Below are positions 52,979 to 63,795 of a DNA stretch of 64,000 nucleotides, piece by piece. The stretch covers positions 6,877,042 to 6,941,041 of the forward strand of contig CM037885.1 of assembly GCA_021292165.1 (NCBI GenBank), given 5' to 3'. The notes under the pieces were generated by a model. It saw nothing but the letters and a program-made list of their open reading frames with translations. It had not been told where the DNA came from and did not search any database. Position 1 is the stretch's first letter. Every line of letters begins with the position of its first letter. A program made the translations under genes and the position numbers. Source of the stretch: Shinisaurus crocodilurus (lineage: Eukaryota > Chordata > Lepidosauria > Squamata > Shinisauridae).

Positions 52979-53329
52979 GAATGTTTAAAACAATTTTTTA
53001 GAACTGTAGCCAGGGTTTAAAAAGCAAAGTTAAAAAGTTGCATTTTCACCCCCTTCCTGAGCAGAGAGAGAGAGTGGGGGCCAGTTGCAGCTCCAGAAGA
53101 AGCGTGTTCCCGAGTTTGGGAGCAACACAGGAGAAAACCCTTTCCCGCGTGCCCAACAAGTGGGCCTCTGTAAGTGAGGGTGTATTCAAAACTAAGGGCC
53201 TGTCCCGTTGATCTTAATAACCAAGCAGGTTCATAGTGAAACAGGCAGTTCCTTAGGTAGCCAGGCCTAAGCCATTTGAAGTGCAATCCTATGCAAGTTT
53301 AGACAGAAAAAAGGCCCACAACCCCCTAG

Positions 53330-53700
53330 AGCTTTAAAAGTTAAAACCACCTTGAATTGAGCCTGGGAAACGATTGGCTACCAGTGCAGATCTTTCAGTA
53401 TTGGGATGATGTGATCCTGATACCGTGCACCCGTTTGCAGTCTAGCTGCTGCATTTTGGATCAATTGAAGCGTCCAGATGCTCTTCAGGGGTAGCCCCAG
53501 GTAGAGCACATTGCAATAGTCTAACCGTGATATAACCAAGGCATGGATAATTTTTGCCAGATCAGACTGACTCGGGAATAGCTGTGGCTGGCGCACTAGG
53601 CATAGTTGTGCAAACACGCTCCTTGCCACCCGAAAATCCAGGGACAGTGTAGGATTCTGAAACACTCGCCATCTATGAACCTGATATTTCAGGGGCAGCG
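53330..53700 (-). mobile_element. L2-type LINE reverse-transcriptase fragment
   Basis: The minus-strand frame 53378-53665 contains IIHALVISRLDYCNVLYLGL and IQNAAARLQTGARYQDHIIP, diagnostic of the region just before LHWLP in L2-type ORF2. It is bounded by unrelated sequence; unit 1 has nothing here. Confidence 0.8.
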
Positions 53701-54179
53701 TTAAAAACGAGTTGAATCCCAGTCCCCAAGCCAGGCTTTCTCCTGACCAACAGCACCTCAGTTCTTTCTGGATATAAGCTCAGCTTGTTCAGCCTCATCA
53801 GGGCTGGCCCAAGACACTTTGCTGCCTGAGGCAAAGAACAAGATGGCGCTGCCTCCTATTCCATGAACAGTAGCCGACTGGACTGGCAGATGAATCTGTC
53901 TTCAACGCTGCTGGTGACAGGACAGCATCCTGGCCTGCGTGTGAAGGGAAGGCTGCATGGCACACAGGTCCCTCCCCCAACCCGTTCCGGCCACCTCCTA
54001 TCATCGGCTGCCTGAAGCGGAGCTTCACTCTGCCTCATGGTAGAGCCGGCCTTAAGCCTCATCCAGCCCAGTATCAAACTTGGGCAACGTGTCAGGGTGT
54101 CCTTGGAGTGGGGTATCAAAGAGCAATCAAGGGCTGCAAAGAAGGCAAATGCTATTTTGGGCTGCATTAATAGAAGTAT

Positions 54180-54450
54180 AGCTCTCCGCGCCGCTCGACC
54201 CACCCTCTCTGGTCCCGTCGCCACCGGATATGACGGGACGGGACCCTGCGCAGGCGCAGAACGCGGCACGGGGGTCCAGCACGCCTGCGCAGGGTCCCGT
54301 CGCGTCATTTCCGCTACCGGAAGTGACGCGACAGGACCGGAGCGGGCCGCGCGGGCGGCTCGCTGCAGAGAGGCGAGCCGCCCCGAAGACAAGGTAAGGC
54401 CTCGCGCGGGCGTGAGCGGAGCCGATTTCGGCCCCGTCCTGCCCGCACGA
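54180..54450. promoter_or_regulatory. CpG-rich segment with paired NRF1-like, ETS-like and CRE-like sites
   Basis: CCTGCGCAGGCGCAG and ACGCCTGCGCAGGGTCC (NRF1-like) form an inverted arrangement around 54275. TACCGGAAGTGACGCG combines an ETS core and a CRE-like half. Such clusters mark vertebrate housekeeping promoters, but this one sits in a region absent from unit 1 and may have been brought by a repeat: the phrase GCGGGCGTGAGCGGAGCCGA also occurs, modified, inside the TcMar element at 17416-17669. Confidence 0.4.
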
Positions 54451-54669
54451 GGCTCGATGTTCCAAGCCTAGCACTCCTCAGCATATTGATGGCATCTCAC
54501 TCCAAAACTCCAGACAACCTCTCCCAGAGTTCCATCAAGAAACAAGGCTGGGGTCACACTGAGACGTTTCAGATGGACTCCAGCAGGAGATGCAGCTTGA
54601 CCTGGGCCTCACACTGTAGAGCAGTGTTGTCCAAAAGCATCTGGGGACGCAAGGTTGGACAACACACAG

Positions 54670-54838
54670 GCCTGTGGCTCACACTGGCACTGCTTGTCTG
54701 AGTGTGGAAAGCTAAGCAGGGTCGGGCCTGGCTATTATTACTTGAATGGGAGACCCCTCCTCTAGTTTCCTGCATTGAGCAGGGGGTTGGACTCGATGGC
54801 CTTGTAGGCTCCTTCCAACTCTATGATCTATGAAATCG
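54670..54838 (+). mobile_element. 5S-head/CR1-tail SINE (unit 2)
   Basis: GAAAGCTAAGCAGGGTCGGG, CTTGAATGGGAGACC, GGTTGGACTCGATGGCCTTG, ATCTATGAAATC. Unlike its unit 1 partner (19222) it keeps more of the 5' head (GGCCTGTGGCTCACACTGGC). Confidence 0.85.
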
Positions 54839-55295
54839 GCTGTAGAGTCACGGGCCTCATGAGTAATGCAGCCCCACTTGTGGGGAAAGCTGACCCTGCT
54901 GTGCCTTCCCAGCCGCTAACAGGAAGAATTTCTGTGATCCCTCAGCAGCTTCTGCTTCTCCCTTTTCACTGGAAGTTGCTCCTTGGAAGCAAGTCCCACT
55001 TGATGGAGAATCAGCAGACTGCTTGGGCTCCGTCCTGCCGGTTTCAGTTCTCCAAAGGCAGCCTTGACATCACCTCCCATCCCCCCACAGAGGCTGGAAA
55101 GGCAAACACTTCTCCTGGTGTACAGAGATATTTCTTTTCTCTCATTTTTGCATTGGGTCAGTCAGGTTTGAATCGGTGCAAAAACCTGCTACGCCCCGAG
55201 TCCCCGCTCAGCCACGAAGTTCACCGGGTGACTGGGTTTGTTTGTTACAATAGTCGGCTAATGAAAGAGCCAATGGAATGTCTCTAAACCAGCCT

Positions 55296-55464
55296 CAGGG
55301 CTGGTGCTACCATTATTAGGCCAACTAAGCAGCTGCCTATGGCGTAGGGCTAGAGGGGGCGCCAGAAACGCCATGGGGGAAAAAAATGCAGCGCTAAAAT
55401 GGGAGGGGTGTGTGCTAAATATCTGATCTTGCCTAGGGCACCAAACTGCCTTGCACCGGCCCTG
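55296..55464. mobile_element. Short hAT-type element (unit 2), perfect ACCAGCCT duplication
   Basis: CAGGGCTGGTGCTACC to TTGCACCGGCCCTG; ACCAGCCT at 55288-55295 and 55465-55472. Confidence 0.9.
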
Positions 55465-55529
55465 ACCAGCCTCATAAGCGCTCGCCACAGGCGACAAGGA
55501 ATTGCATGCGGGCGAGTGAGCAGGATGGT

Positions 55530-55742
55530 AGAGGAGGGACAGAGACGGGGAGACCCGACTTCCAATCCCCACTCTGCCGCAAAGCTGACAGGGCGCCCTT
55601 GGGCCAGGCGCCCTCTCTCAGTCTAAGCCTACCTCACAGGGTTGTTGTGTAGATTAGATGAGGGGGAGAACAACGTATGCCGCCTCAAGCTCCTTGGAGG
55701 AGAGGTGGGATATAAACGTAATAGATAAAACAAATAAGGGCC
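55530..55742 (+). mobile_element. Diverged tRNA-derived SINE (unit 2)
   Basis: Unit 2 copy of 20090-20312, lacking a small internal repeat (CAGCCTCA) of unit 1. Confidence 0.7.
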
Positions 55743-56068
55743 GATCGGGGCCCAAGGCCTCATGCTGCCTGAGCCGCACAGGTCAAGGGGAACAGTACCC
55801 AAAGCCAGTCACGTTAGTTTGGCATCTCGGGCAAAAAGAAAAACCCTCCGCACAAGAACCTCCCCCCCCCCCGCTTCCTGGCAGGCAAAATGCAACAACA
55901 ATAAATGAAACCACCAAGATCTCGCTGCCCTTTTGTGACACCCAAAATCGGCTGCCTCACGCTACCTAATGGCGGGGCCGGCCCTGCAAGGTGCCACTAG
56001 ACTCTTTGCTCTTGGAATGCCTTGCACCGGTTCTGATAACTCCCATTTCACTCCTCCTGCTATTCACA

Positions 56069-56193
56069 CAGTGTTCTCCAAGTTTGGGTCCCCAGGTGTT
56101 TTTGGCCTACAACTCCCAGCATGCCCAAGCCAGCATAGGATGCTGGGAGTTGTAGGCCAAAAACATCTGGGGACCCAAGGTTGGAGAACACTG
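56069..56193. repeat. Palindromic MITE (unit 2 copy of 25530-25655)
   Basis: GTTCTCCAAGTTTGGGTCCC and GGGGACCCAAGGTTGGAGAA ends. This copy is joined to sequence equivalent to about 20575 of unit 1, which marks the deletion that removed exons 2-6. Confidence 0.8.
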
Positions 56194-56421
56194 TGCTAGT
56201 GGTAGTGGCTGTGAAGAATCCAGGGTGCTCTGTCCCTGGATTCTTTGGTGCAATGTCCGAACTCGGAACTCTGGCTTGTCTCTCTCCCAACAAACCAGAG
56301 CTGGAACCCAAGAATAAATCCTGGCTTCTTGCTCTAGCTTGCTGTGGGGGAAAAGAGAGACAAGCTGGATATCTGGGAGTCTGGAGAACAGAGTGGCGCA
56401 CAAAAATAAGGAAATTGAAAA

Positions 56422-57238
56422 AAGCAGAAGAACAAGATGACCATCTAAAGACAGTATGGGATAATGAATTGGAAGAGGTCACCTCGAAGGTGGGCTGGAA
56501 CAATATATGGGATAGACGGATTGAGAAAGTTATGTCAACTAGGATAAAGGAGAATTTCTATAAAATAATATGGAGATGGTACCCTAACTCCAGTAAGATT
56601 AAATAGAATAGATAACAATTGCTCCGCACTTTGCTGGAGAGGATGTCAGGAAATAGGTACATATGCTCATATGTGGTGGAGTTGTAACAATGTTCTGGAA
56701 TTTTGCCGAGAGGTTTTTACAGAAATATCGGAAATTATTGGTATTAATCTAGAGGTCTGTCCTAAACTTGCTTTGTTATCAATAACCGATAAAGTCACTT
56801 GTGCCCAAAATACAAAGGAACTAATTGTAAACTTGTTAACTGCGGCTAGGTTAATGATAGCGAGGAAATGGAAAGTACAACACGTTTTTCTAATAACTGA
56901 TTGGTATGAGGAAGTTTCAGATATAGCCCTAAATCATAATAAACTAACTTGTAGTATCAAATGCAAAAAGGGACAGTTCAAGAAGAATAATTTTATGGAT
57001 ATATGTAATCAATGATTAGACCATGTATTAATAAAGGGGAAGGGGAGTATGCCTTGTCAGGATATGTTATATTTATGGAATGTGGCATTTAATTGATTAA
57101 GGGGATGGATGTATATTAGTTGGTCCCTAGGTGGGTGCGGGGTCCACCTTATGATTTATTTTAGTTGTATGTGTGTGTTTTATAGTTTTGTATGTAGCTT
57201 ATAATAACTAAATAAAATTTATTTTAATTTTTTTAAAA
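56422..57238 (+). mobile_element. 5'-truncated L1 (unit 2 copy)
   Basis: Same insertion and same AGGAAATTGAA flanks as 25881-26698. Confidence 0.85.
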
Positions 57239-57498
57239 AAGGAAATTGAACACTCCTATGCTAGTTTTATCACCTTGCCCAAAACAAGGACATTGACAAA
57301 GCAACAGTAAACACACTCCTGCCCTGGTCTCCCCCGGGCAATCCACCTTTGAGATCTTCAGGCAAAGTCCCCTGCCGTGATAAATGTAAGACCAACAACA
57401 ACAAAAAGGGGGGGGGGTGTACCTTCACCTTTTTTTTGAAGTTAATGATCTTGGCTGCAGGCAGTTTGTTGTGAAAGCCAGTCTCAGTTGACCTCGGC

Positions 57499-58623
57499 CA
57501 GGACCGGTGCAGGGCAGTTTGGCGCTCTAGGCTAAATTATATTTAGCGCCCCCCCTCGTGCCGTGGGGGGGGGCTCCGGAAAGCAGCCCTGCTCTGCAAC
57601 CTCCCGCCCCCCCGCCGCCACCGGACCCCCCCCGCACGCTGCCGCTGCCGCCCCCCCACCTACCTTCCCAGTCCGACGCCTCCTCCGAAAAGGGACCCCC
57701 GCGCTCTGTTTTTGGCCGGGGGAAACCAGAGCAACAGGGCTGTTTAAGCCCTGTTGCCCTGGTACTTCCCGCCAAAACAGAGCGCGGGCGGGGCTCCGGA
57801 AACAGCACGGAGAAGGTAGGTGTCGGGGGGGGGGGGGGGGAGGCGGCGCGGAGGAGAGTTGAAGCGAAGCGAAGCGAGGTGGGGGGGAGGCGCGGGGGGG
57901 AGGCGGCGCAGAGGCGAAGCGAGGCAAGGCGAGGTGGGGGGAGGCGGCGCGGGGGGAGGCGGCGCAGAGGCAAAGCGGTTGCCTAGGGCGCGTAGCGGAA
58001 GAGGGCGCAGAACGCTGCGCTCCTCTTCGCTGCCGGCGCGCTCCTGCCCTGCCCGCCCGCCCTCCTCTCCGAGAAAGCCAGGTAAGTGCGCCCGGAGTAG
58101 TGGTGGGGCCGAGCCTGGGCGCCTCCCCCCTACCTTGCCTCGCCTCCGCGCCGCCTCCCACCTCGCCTCGCTTCGCCTCTGCGCCGCCTCCCGCCCGCGC
58201 CGCCTCCCCCCCCCCGCGCCGCCTCCCCCCCACCTCGCCTCGCCTCGCTTCGCTTCGCTTCGCTTCAACTCTCCTCCGCGCCGCCTCCCCCCCCCCCGAC
58301 ACCTACCTTCTCCGTGCTGTTTTCGGAGCCCCGCCCGCGCTCTGTTTTGGCGGGAAGTACCAGGGCTTAAACAGCCCTGTTGCTCTGGTTTCCCCCGGTC
58401 AAAAACAGAGCGCGGGGGTCCCTTTTCGGAGGAGGCGTCGGACTGGGAAGGTAGGTGGGGGGGTGGCAGTGGCAGCGGCAGCGTGCGGGGGGGGGGTCCG
58501 GTGGCGGCGGGGGGGGCGGGAGGTTGCAGAGCAGGGCTGCTTTCCGGAGCCCCCCCCACGGCACGAGGGGGGGCGCTAAATATAATTTAGCCTAGGGCGC
58601 CAAACTGCCCTGCACCGGTCCTG
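57499..58623. mobile_element. 1.1-kb GC-rich palindromic hAT-type element
   Basis: The ends CAGGACCGGTGCAGGGCAGT and ACTGCCCTGCACCGGTCCTG are perfect inverted repeats, and the complementarity continues with small gaps for about 460 bases on each side (for example TATATTTAGCGCC / GGCGCTAAATATA; GCGCGGAGGAGAGTTGAAGC / its complement) around an asymmetric centre at about 57980-58140. The ends match the hAT family at 5516-6053. No 8-bp target duplication is present: the left flank is equivalent to about 26954 and the right flank to about 27710 of unit 1, so 750 bases including PRSS16 exon 7 are missing across it. Confidence 0.85.
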
Positions 58624-58624
58624 C

Positions 58625-58762
58625 TATTGACCTTTCCCAACCAGGCGCCCCCCCCCCCCCGTATGTTGGACTACCACTCTCATTGTCCCCAGCCATGCTG
58701 GCTGGGAAGGATGGGAGTTGTGGTCCAACCCATCTGGGGAGCACCAGGTTGGGGAAGGCTGT
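58625..58762. repeat. Palindromic DNA-transposon-derived repeat (unit 2)
   Basis: CTTTCCCAACCAGGCGCCC and GGTTGGGGAAGGCTG ends around TTGGACTACCACTCTCATTG and its complement. This copy appears to combine the left end of the 27712 repeat with the right end of the 28165-28245 repeat of unit 1. Confidence 0.6.
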
Positions 58763-58818
58763 CTTAGGGTGCCCTGGCTCTTGCCAGCTAACGTGCCCCT
58801 GTTTTGCTCTCCCTGCAG

Positions 58819-59034
58819 TGCCTGGAGGCAGTGACGGAGGCCTTCTCCACCGCGGACAGCCTGGTGCGTGCCGGGCAGCTGGCCGAGCTCACGAAGGACT
58901 TCCGCGTGTGTGGGCCTTTGGAGGGGATGGACGACGGCGTGCAGCTCCTCGGCAACCAGGCCGGCATCTTCATGGGCGCTACGCAGTACAGTAACCCATA
59001 TGACCCATCGTGGCACACTGTGTCCAGCATGTGC
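58819..59034 (+). pseudogene. PRSS16: PRSS16 pseudogene (unit 2) exon 8, first part
   Basis: After a CTCTCCCTGCAG acceptor the frame is open (CLEAVTEAFSTADSLVRAGQ ... VQLLGNQAGIFMGATQYSNP) until ...SSMC at 59034, where an inverted segment begins. Compared with the intact exon 8 there are several amino-acid changes (for example AELTKDFRVCGPLEG for DKLAEDFIVCGTLEG), more than the surrounding introns would suggest. Confidence 0.88.
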
Positions 59035-59811
59035 TGGACACAGGTTGAGGGACACATGAATGAACCTAGGAAGCTTAGAGACAGTCCCCTGGGGTCTCAG
59101 AAAGGGGTCTCTCTCCACCCTGCTGGTCTTTTCGCTCAGGAAAACCAGGGAATTATTATTATCATGATTATCACATTTATACGTATTTTGCCTTTTTTCC
59201 TCATGCAAGGAACCCAAGGTGGCTTACATGGCCCTCTTCCTCTCTATTTTATCCTGACAACAACCCTGTGAGGTAGGTTAGGTTGAGAGCCGGTGACTGG
59301 CCCGAAGTCACCCAGTGAGCTTCGTGGCCGAGTGGGGACTAGAGTCCGGGTCTCCCGAGTCCCAGCCCAGCTCACTAACCACTACACCACACTGGCTCTC
59401 TCCACACTAGAATGAACCTGGAACCTTCTGCATACCAAACATTCACTCCACCATCAAGATTGGTGCTGTAGGACCAGATTTTCTGCAGCCGAGGTCAACT
59501 GAGACTGGCTTTCACACCAAACTGCCTGCAACCAAGATCATTAACTTCAAAAAAAAGGTGAAGGTACACCCCCCCCCCCTTTTTGTTGTTGTTGGTCTTA
59601 CATTTATAAGGGCAGGGGACTTTGCCTGAAGATCTCAAAGGTGGATTGCCCGGGGGAGACCAGGGCAGGAGTGTGTTTACTGTTGCTTTGTCAATGTCCT
59701 TGTTTTGGGCAAGGTGATAAAACTAGGATAGGAGTGTTCAATTTCCTTTTTAAAAAAAATTTAAAATAATTTTTATTTAGTTATTATAAGCTACATACAA
59801 AACTATAAAAC
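59035..59811 (-). other. Inverted 777-bp intronic segment inserted in PRSS16 pseudogene exon 8
   Basis: The reverse complement of this segment corresponds to 26639-27303 of unit 1 (L1 3' end, the CCAGGGGACTGTCTCTAAGC phrase, the SINE). It replaces six bases (GGCATC-equivalent) of exon 8. It contains a full SINE (minus strand, about 59200-59400) that is internally deleted in unit 1, so it came from an older form of the locus. The direct-orientation equivalent of its distal part is also present at 57175-57498. Confidence 0.9.
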
Positions 59812-59865
59812 ATGACCCACAGCGCCATTGGCTCCACCTACCAGAGGCTTATCGCCGTGAACGAT
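59812..59865 (+). pseudogene. PRSS16: PRSS16 pseudogene (unit 2) exon 8, second part
   Basis: ATGACCCACAGCGCCATTGG to GTGAACGAT followed by GTAGG; reads MTHSAIGSTYQRLIAVND, matching the end of the intact exon 8 (MTNNTIGSTYQRLITMNN). Confidence 0.88.
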
Positions 59866-60221
59866 GTAGGATGGCCTTGTCTTTAAGCACCGGTCTGGTC
59901 GCCCTTAGCGACTGGGATGTCCACGCAGGCGAGTGACCTCCGCCTGTCCTCTGTGCCCAGCATAGAAGCCAAGCGGGCTACAAGAGGAGAGAGGGGATGT
60001 CCCCTCCTGCACGCCCAGCATAGGAAGGTGGCTCTCCTCCGCCCGTCCTCTGTGGGCCCGCAGCCAGCTTGTAAAAAGAAATCTGCAATCTCGTAACTTT
60101 TGTGGGCTTACTTATAGGGCTGATTGAAGACCATATCAGAGTGGGCAGGATACCTTCCCAGGGCTCCCTGACTTTTCAGCAAGGGCCCATTTGTCCTACT
60201 CCGTTTTTTTTGTTTTTTTTA

Positions 60222-60347
60222 AAGGCAGCCTTCACCAATTTGGTGCTCCCCAGATATTTTGGACGACAACTGCCATCAAGCTGCCTGGAGATATTGGGGG
60301 AATTATAGTCCAATATTTGGAAGTCACTAGGTTGGGGAAGGCTGATT
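60222..60347. repeat. Palindromic DNA-transposon-derived repeat (unit 2 copy of 28935-29062)
   Basis: CAGCCTTCACCAATTTGGTG and GTTGGGGAAGGCTG ends. Confidence 0.6.
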
Positions 60348-61022
60348 TAAGGCATCCCTGTGCCCCTTATTAGAAATGCCAAAATCTCATTGCATGCCTC
60401 TTCCAGGAGCTGCAAACATTATTCATAAGTCAGCAATGTTAGTCAATTATTTGACTTTGCATTGATTCAGTCCCCACCCCAGATGAGTTTGGCAGCTCTT
60501 TTTGCAAAAATGGTTTAGTTTCTTTTTCATGTACATCCTTCCAAATCCCTGGGTGGCAGGCTTCTCCCGAGAAGAGGCATTCCTCCTCCTCCTTTCATTC
60601 AGTCAGGAATGCCTCTTCCAAGAGGTTTAAAAAATTGTATGCTTTATGCTTATTTGGAAGTACAGTATTAAGGTGTCTGGATGGGTTTAAAAATTTGTAG
60701 TATGTTACTTAAAAATAAAGGGGGGTTGATGGGCCTTTTTCAAACTTATCTTAGAAGCTTTAGGTGGAAGTTAGTCAGGTGTTTTTCTTTACTTGAGAGT
60801 GTTGAAAAAAAGAATATGGAAAACTTTAGTCTGTTTGGGATTTTTATTATTTTTTTGCTTTAGGGCTACTGGGAAAAATAAATAAGTGAAAATTACTTGG
60901 TTGACATAAATGCAGCAGGTTATACAATTAAACAGTTAAGATTTAGATGTAGGGCGACCTCTAGCGTTCTCTTTTTGCCATAACTAGAATGAATGGTTGA
61001 AATAGAATAATTTTATACTTAA

Positions 61023-61274
61023 CAGTCATGCCTTGGATTGAGAGCATAATTCGTTCTGGAAATGTGTTTATAATCCAAAACACTCTTATATCGAAACAAA
61101 ATCCCCCCAAAAAAATTTGTACAGAGATTTTTAATTTAAGCTGTACTACAGTACTTGTATTGCAAGATGTCGCTTGTATATCAAGTAAAAAAAAAAATTA
61201 AATCAATATTTAAAAATTTGCTCGTCTTGCAAAACACTCTCAAACCAAGTCACTTGCAATCCAAGGTATTACTG
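61023..61274. mobile_element. TcMar-type element (unit 2 copy of 29767-30017)
   Basis: CAGTCATGCCTTGG to CCAAGGTATTACTG; the left TA is altered to AA here. Confidence 0.8.
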
Positions 61275-61461
61275 TATTAATAATAGCTGCTTATATTGCT
61301 GTGGTAGAGTTTGGAAGTCCATTTTAGTTTTGTTTGTGGTTGGTTATGTATGTATTTGTTTGTTTGTTCTTAAATATTAATTAAAAAAATTTTTTTTAAA
61401 GGTTCTGGGATGGAAGCATCATTCATACAAAGCCTTTTGCATCGTTCCTCTTATTTGTTAG

Positions 61462-61600
61462 GTGTTCTTAGCATACCTGAAACTTCTGTGCATGAACAGT
61501 TCTTACGCGGCGTGGCTGCAGGAACTGCGCAGTACCCAGGTCATCGAGTTGCGCATGGCGAGGCAGTGGTTCTTCCAGAGGTGCACCGCGTTTGGATACT
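61462..61600 (+). pseudogene. PRSS16: PRSS16 pseudogene (unit 2) exon 9
   Basis: TTATTTGTTAG acceptor, 139 bases open in frame (CMNSSYAAWLQELRSTQVIE ... RQWFFQRCTAFGY), GTGAGT donor. The tyrosine of QWFYQ is phenylalanine here. Confidence 0.88.
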
Positions 61601-61819
61601 GTGAGTGTCACGCCCTGCCCACCCGTGTCGCCTTCGCATTCGTGCCCCTTCGCCCTTCTCTACCACATCAGCCATGCGCGTTGATAATCTGTGAAAGGGC
61701 CACATTTCCAATATCCCCCGTCTCTTGTGTAGGGCTGTGCAGGCTGGGGGCTGCTTCGGTTCTTGGCGGCCCCCGTTGGGTTCTGTGGGAAAGACTAAAC
61801 AGACTGCTGAGTGGCGCAT

Positions 61820-62350
61820 GGCTAAGAGGGGCTGCAAAACCTATGCGGAAAGGCAACAGCAGCTGAGATGGTTTAGCTTAGAAACAAGGCGAGTGAGGGC
61901 AGACAGGATCGAGGTGTACAAAATTCTGCAAAGTGTGGAGAAAGTGGACAGGGAGACATTTTTCTCCCTCTCTCATAATACTGGAAGTCATCCCATGAAG
62001 CTGACTGGTGGGAGATTCAGGACAGAGAAAAGGAAGTCCTTCTTCACACAGCGCAGAGTTAAACTATGGACATTGTGGCGATGGCTACCAAGTTGGATGG
62101 CTTTAAAAGGGCATTGGACAAATTCATGGAGGGCAAGTCTATCAGTGGCTACTAGTCCTGATGGCTACATGCCACCTCCTATATCAGAGGCAGTATACCT
62201 ATGTACTCCAGTCGCTGGGGAACATGGGCGGAAGGGTGCTGTTGCACTCCTGTCCTGTCCTGCTTGTGAGATCCCGCGGGCAGCTGGCTGGCCACTGTGT
62301 GAACAGAATGCTGGACTAGATGGACCCCTGGTCTGATCCAGCAGGGCTCT
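61820..62350 (+). mobile_element. CR1-type LINE 3' end (unit 2 copy)
   Basis: Same as 30585-31105, including ATGCTGGACTAGATGGACCC. Confidence 0.8.
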
Positions 62351-62649
62351 TCTCATGCACTTCTCACTCCTCACGCTGCGATCACCAGGGCCAGAGGGCA
62401 GTTGAGCAGGGATGCCTGCTGATGGCAGAGCACAGTAGCAGCAGCAGAGTTCACTCAACAAATGCATACACACACACACACGCACACACAGGGTTTGTTT
62501 CTAAGTATAGTTGTGCATGCATGCCCACCAGGACAAAGGATGTGAATAACATCACAACCACTTTGGCGCCCAGGCTCCCTCGTCTCCCGTCGTGGCATTG
62601 ATCCTCATAACTCTGCATGGGCCCGACCCTGTTTTCCTTCCCGTTCTAG

Positions 62650-62828
62650 TTCAGACCTGTGGGGATCCCGCCTGCCCCTTCTCCCGCCTTCTGAACCTGA
62701 CGTCCTTGCTCGACATCTGCCTGCAGGTCTACAACATCCCCCCCACTACGTCCAGGAAGAGGTAGATTTCACCAACAGCAACTACGGGGCCGACCACCCC
62801 AAAGCCTCTCGTATCCTATTCGTTAATG
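62650..62828 (+). pseudogene. PRSS16: PRSS16 pseudogene (unit 2) exon 10, 1-base deletion
   Basis: The exon is 179 bases against 180 in the intact gene. One C is missing in the run after CTGCAGGTCTACAACATC, shifting the frame and creating TAG 12 codons later. Splice sites (TTCTAG, GTATGG) are kept. Exon 11 would lie just beyond the right edge of the window. Confidence 0.9.
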
Positions 62829-63795
62829 GTATGGAGGATGGGGGAGGCGCAGGGGGGGAGGACCGCCATCAGAGCACCACAGGCATTGTCTGATTCAGTG
62901 ACTATGTACAGGATTCTGTTGTTAGACTCGTAAAACCCAAATCCTGCACCAAGAAAAACTGAGTTTGATGACATCCATCGGTTATGCAGTGCCTTTATTT
63001 ATTTTGCAATTCGGACCATCTACCTCTTCCCCAGCCTGATTCCAAGATTCTCGTAGGTGTTGTCCTCTCTTTCAAGTATCTTTGCAACCATAAGGACTAG
63101 GAACTGTGACGCATTGAGATTTCTTCCCATCAAGGATGTGGGCCTGTCCATCTGTGGAAATGTATCGATGCATTTCTTATTTGGCGGTGCTCAGAAGACC
63201 GCAGGGGGCATGGAAACAGCTGTTGGCCGATGGGACGGCATGTTTTCTCTTCAGGGAATAAGTAGCTGCTAAGAATTGGCTCCAGACCAGACACTATGGG
63301 AAGCACCACCAATAAGATGTGCATATCGCTTGTGCTCACACAGCTGGTGCCACTTCCTGTAGCATCCAAAGGTGGATCCCATGCGCTAGCGAAGATCTAT
63401 AGAACAGCCTCTTGTGAGCCTTACATTAATTGTTTGACCTATTTCAGGGGGTTGGTTGGTTGGTTGGTTGGTTGGGGCACTAAGGAGATAGCAGGATACT
63501 CACCCAGGACAACGGAAGCTGGAAAATGTTGGCCCCTGGAATGGCATCGTTCTGGAAGCAGTTGCTAGGAAGTACCACCAAGCAAACGGGCAAATCGCTG
63601 GTGACACTTCCCGGAGCATCCAAAGCTGGCTCTCCTGTGTTAGTTTGCAGTGAAGATCCATAGGGCAGTTGCTCCTGAGCCTTATGTTAATTATTTACCT
63701 ATTTGAGCGGGGTTTGGGAACTAGAATCCAGCTCTGCAGCCCGAGTTTCGGCTTAGGCTACCCCTTGTCACATTAGACCCAACGTTCCCCATCTG

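Noticed and set aside
57532..58590. Several 140-270-codon open frames on both strands
   Set aside because: They are mirror images produced by the GC-rich palindrome; translations are A/P/R/G repeats that appear on both strands alike.
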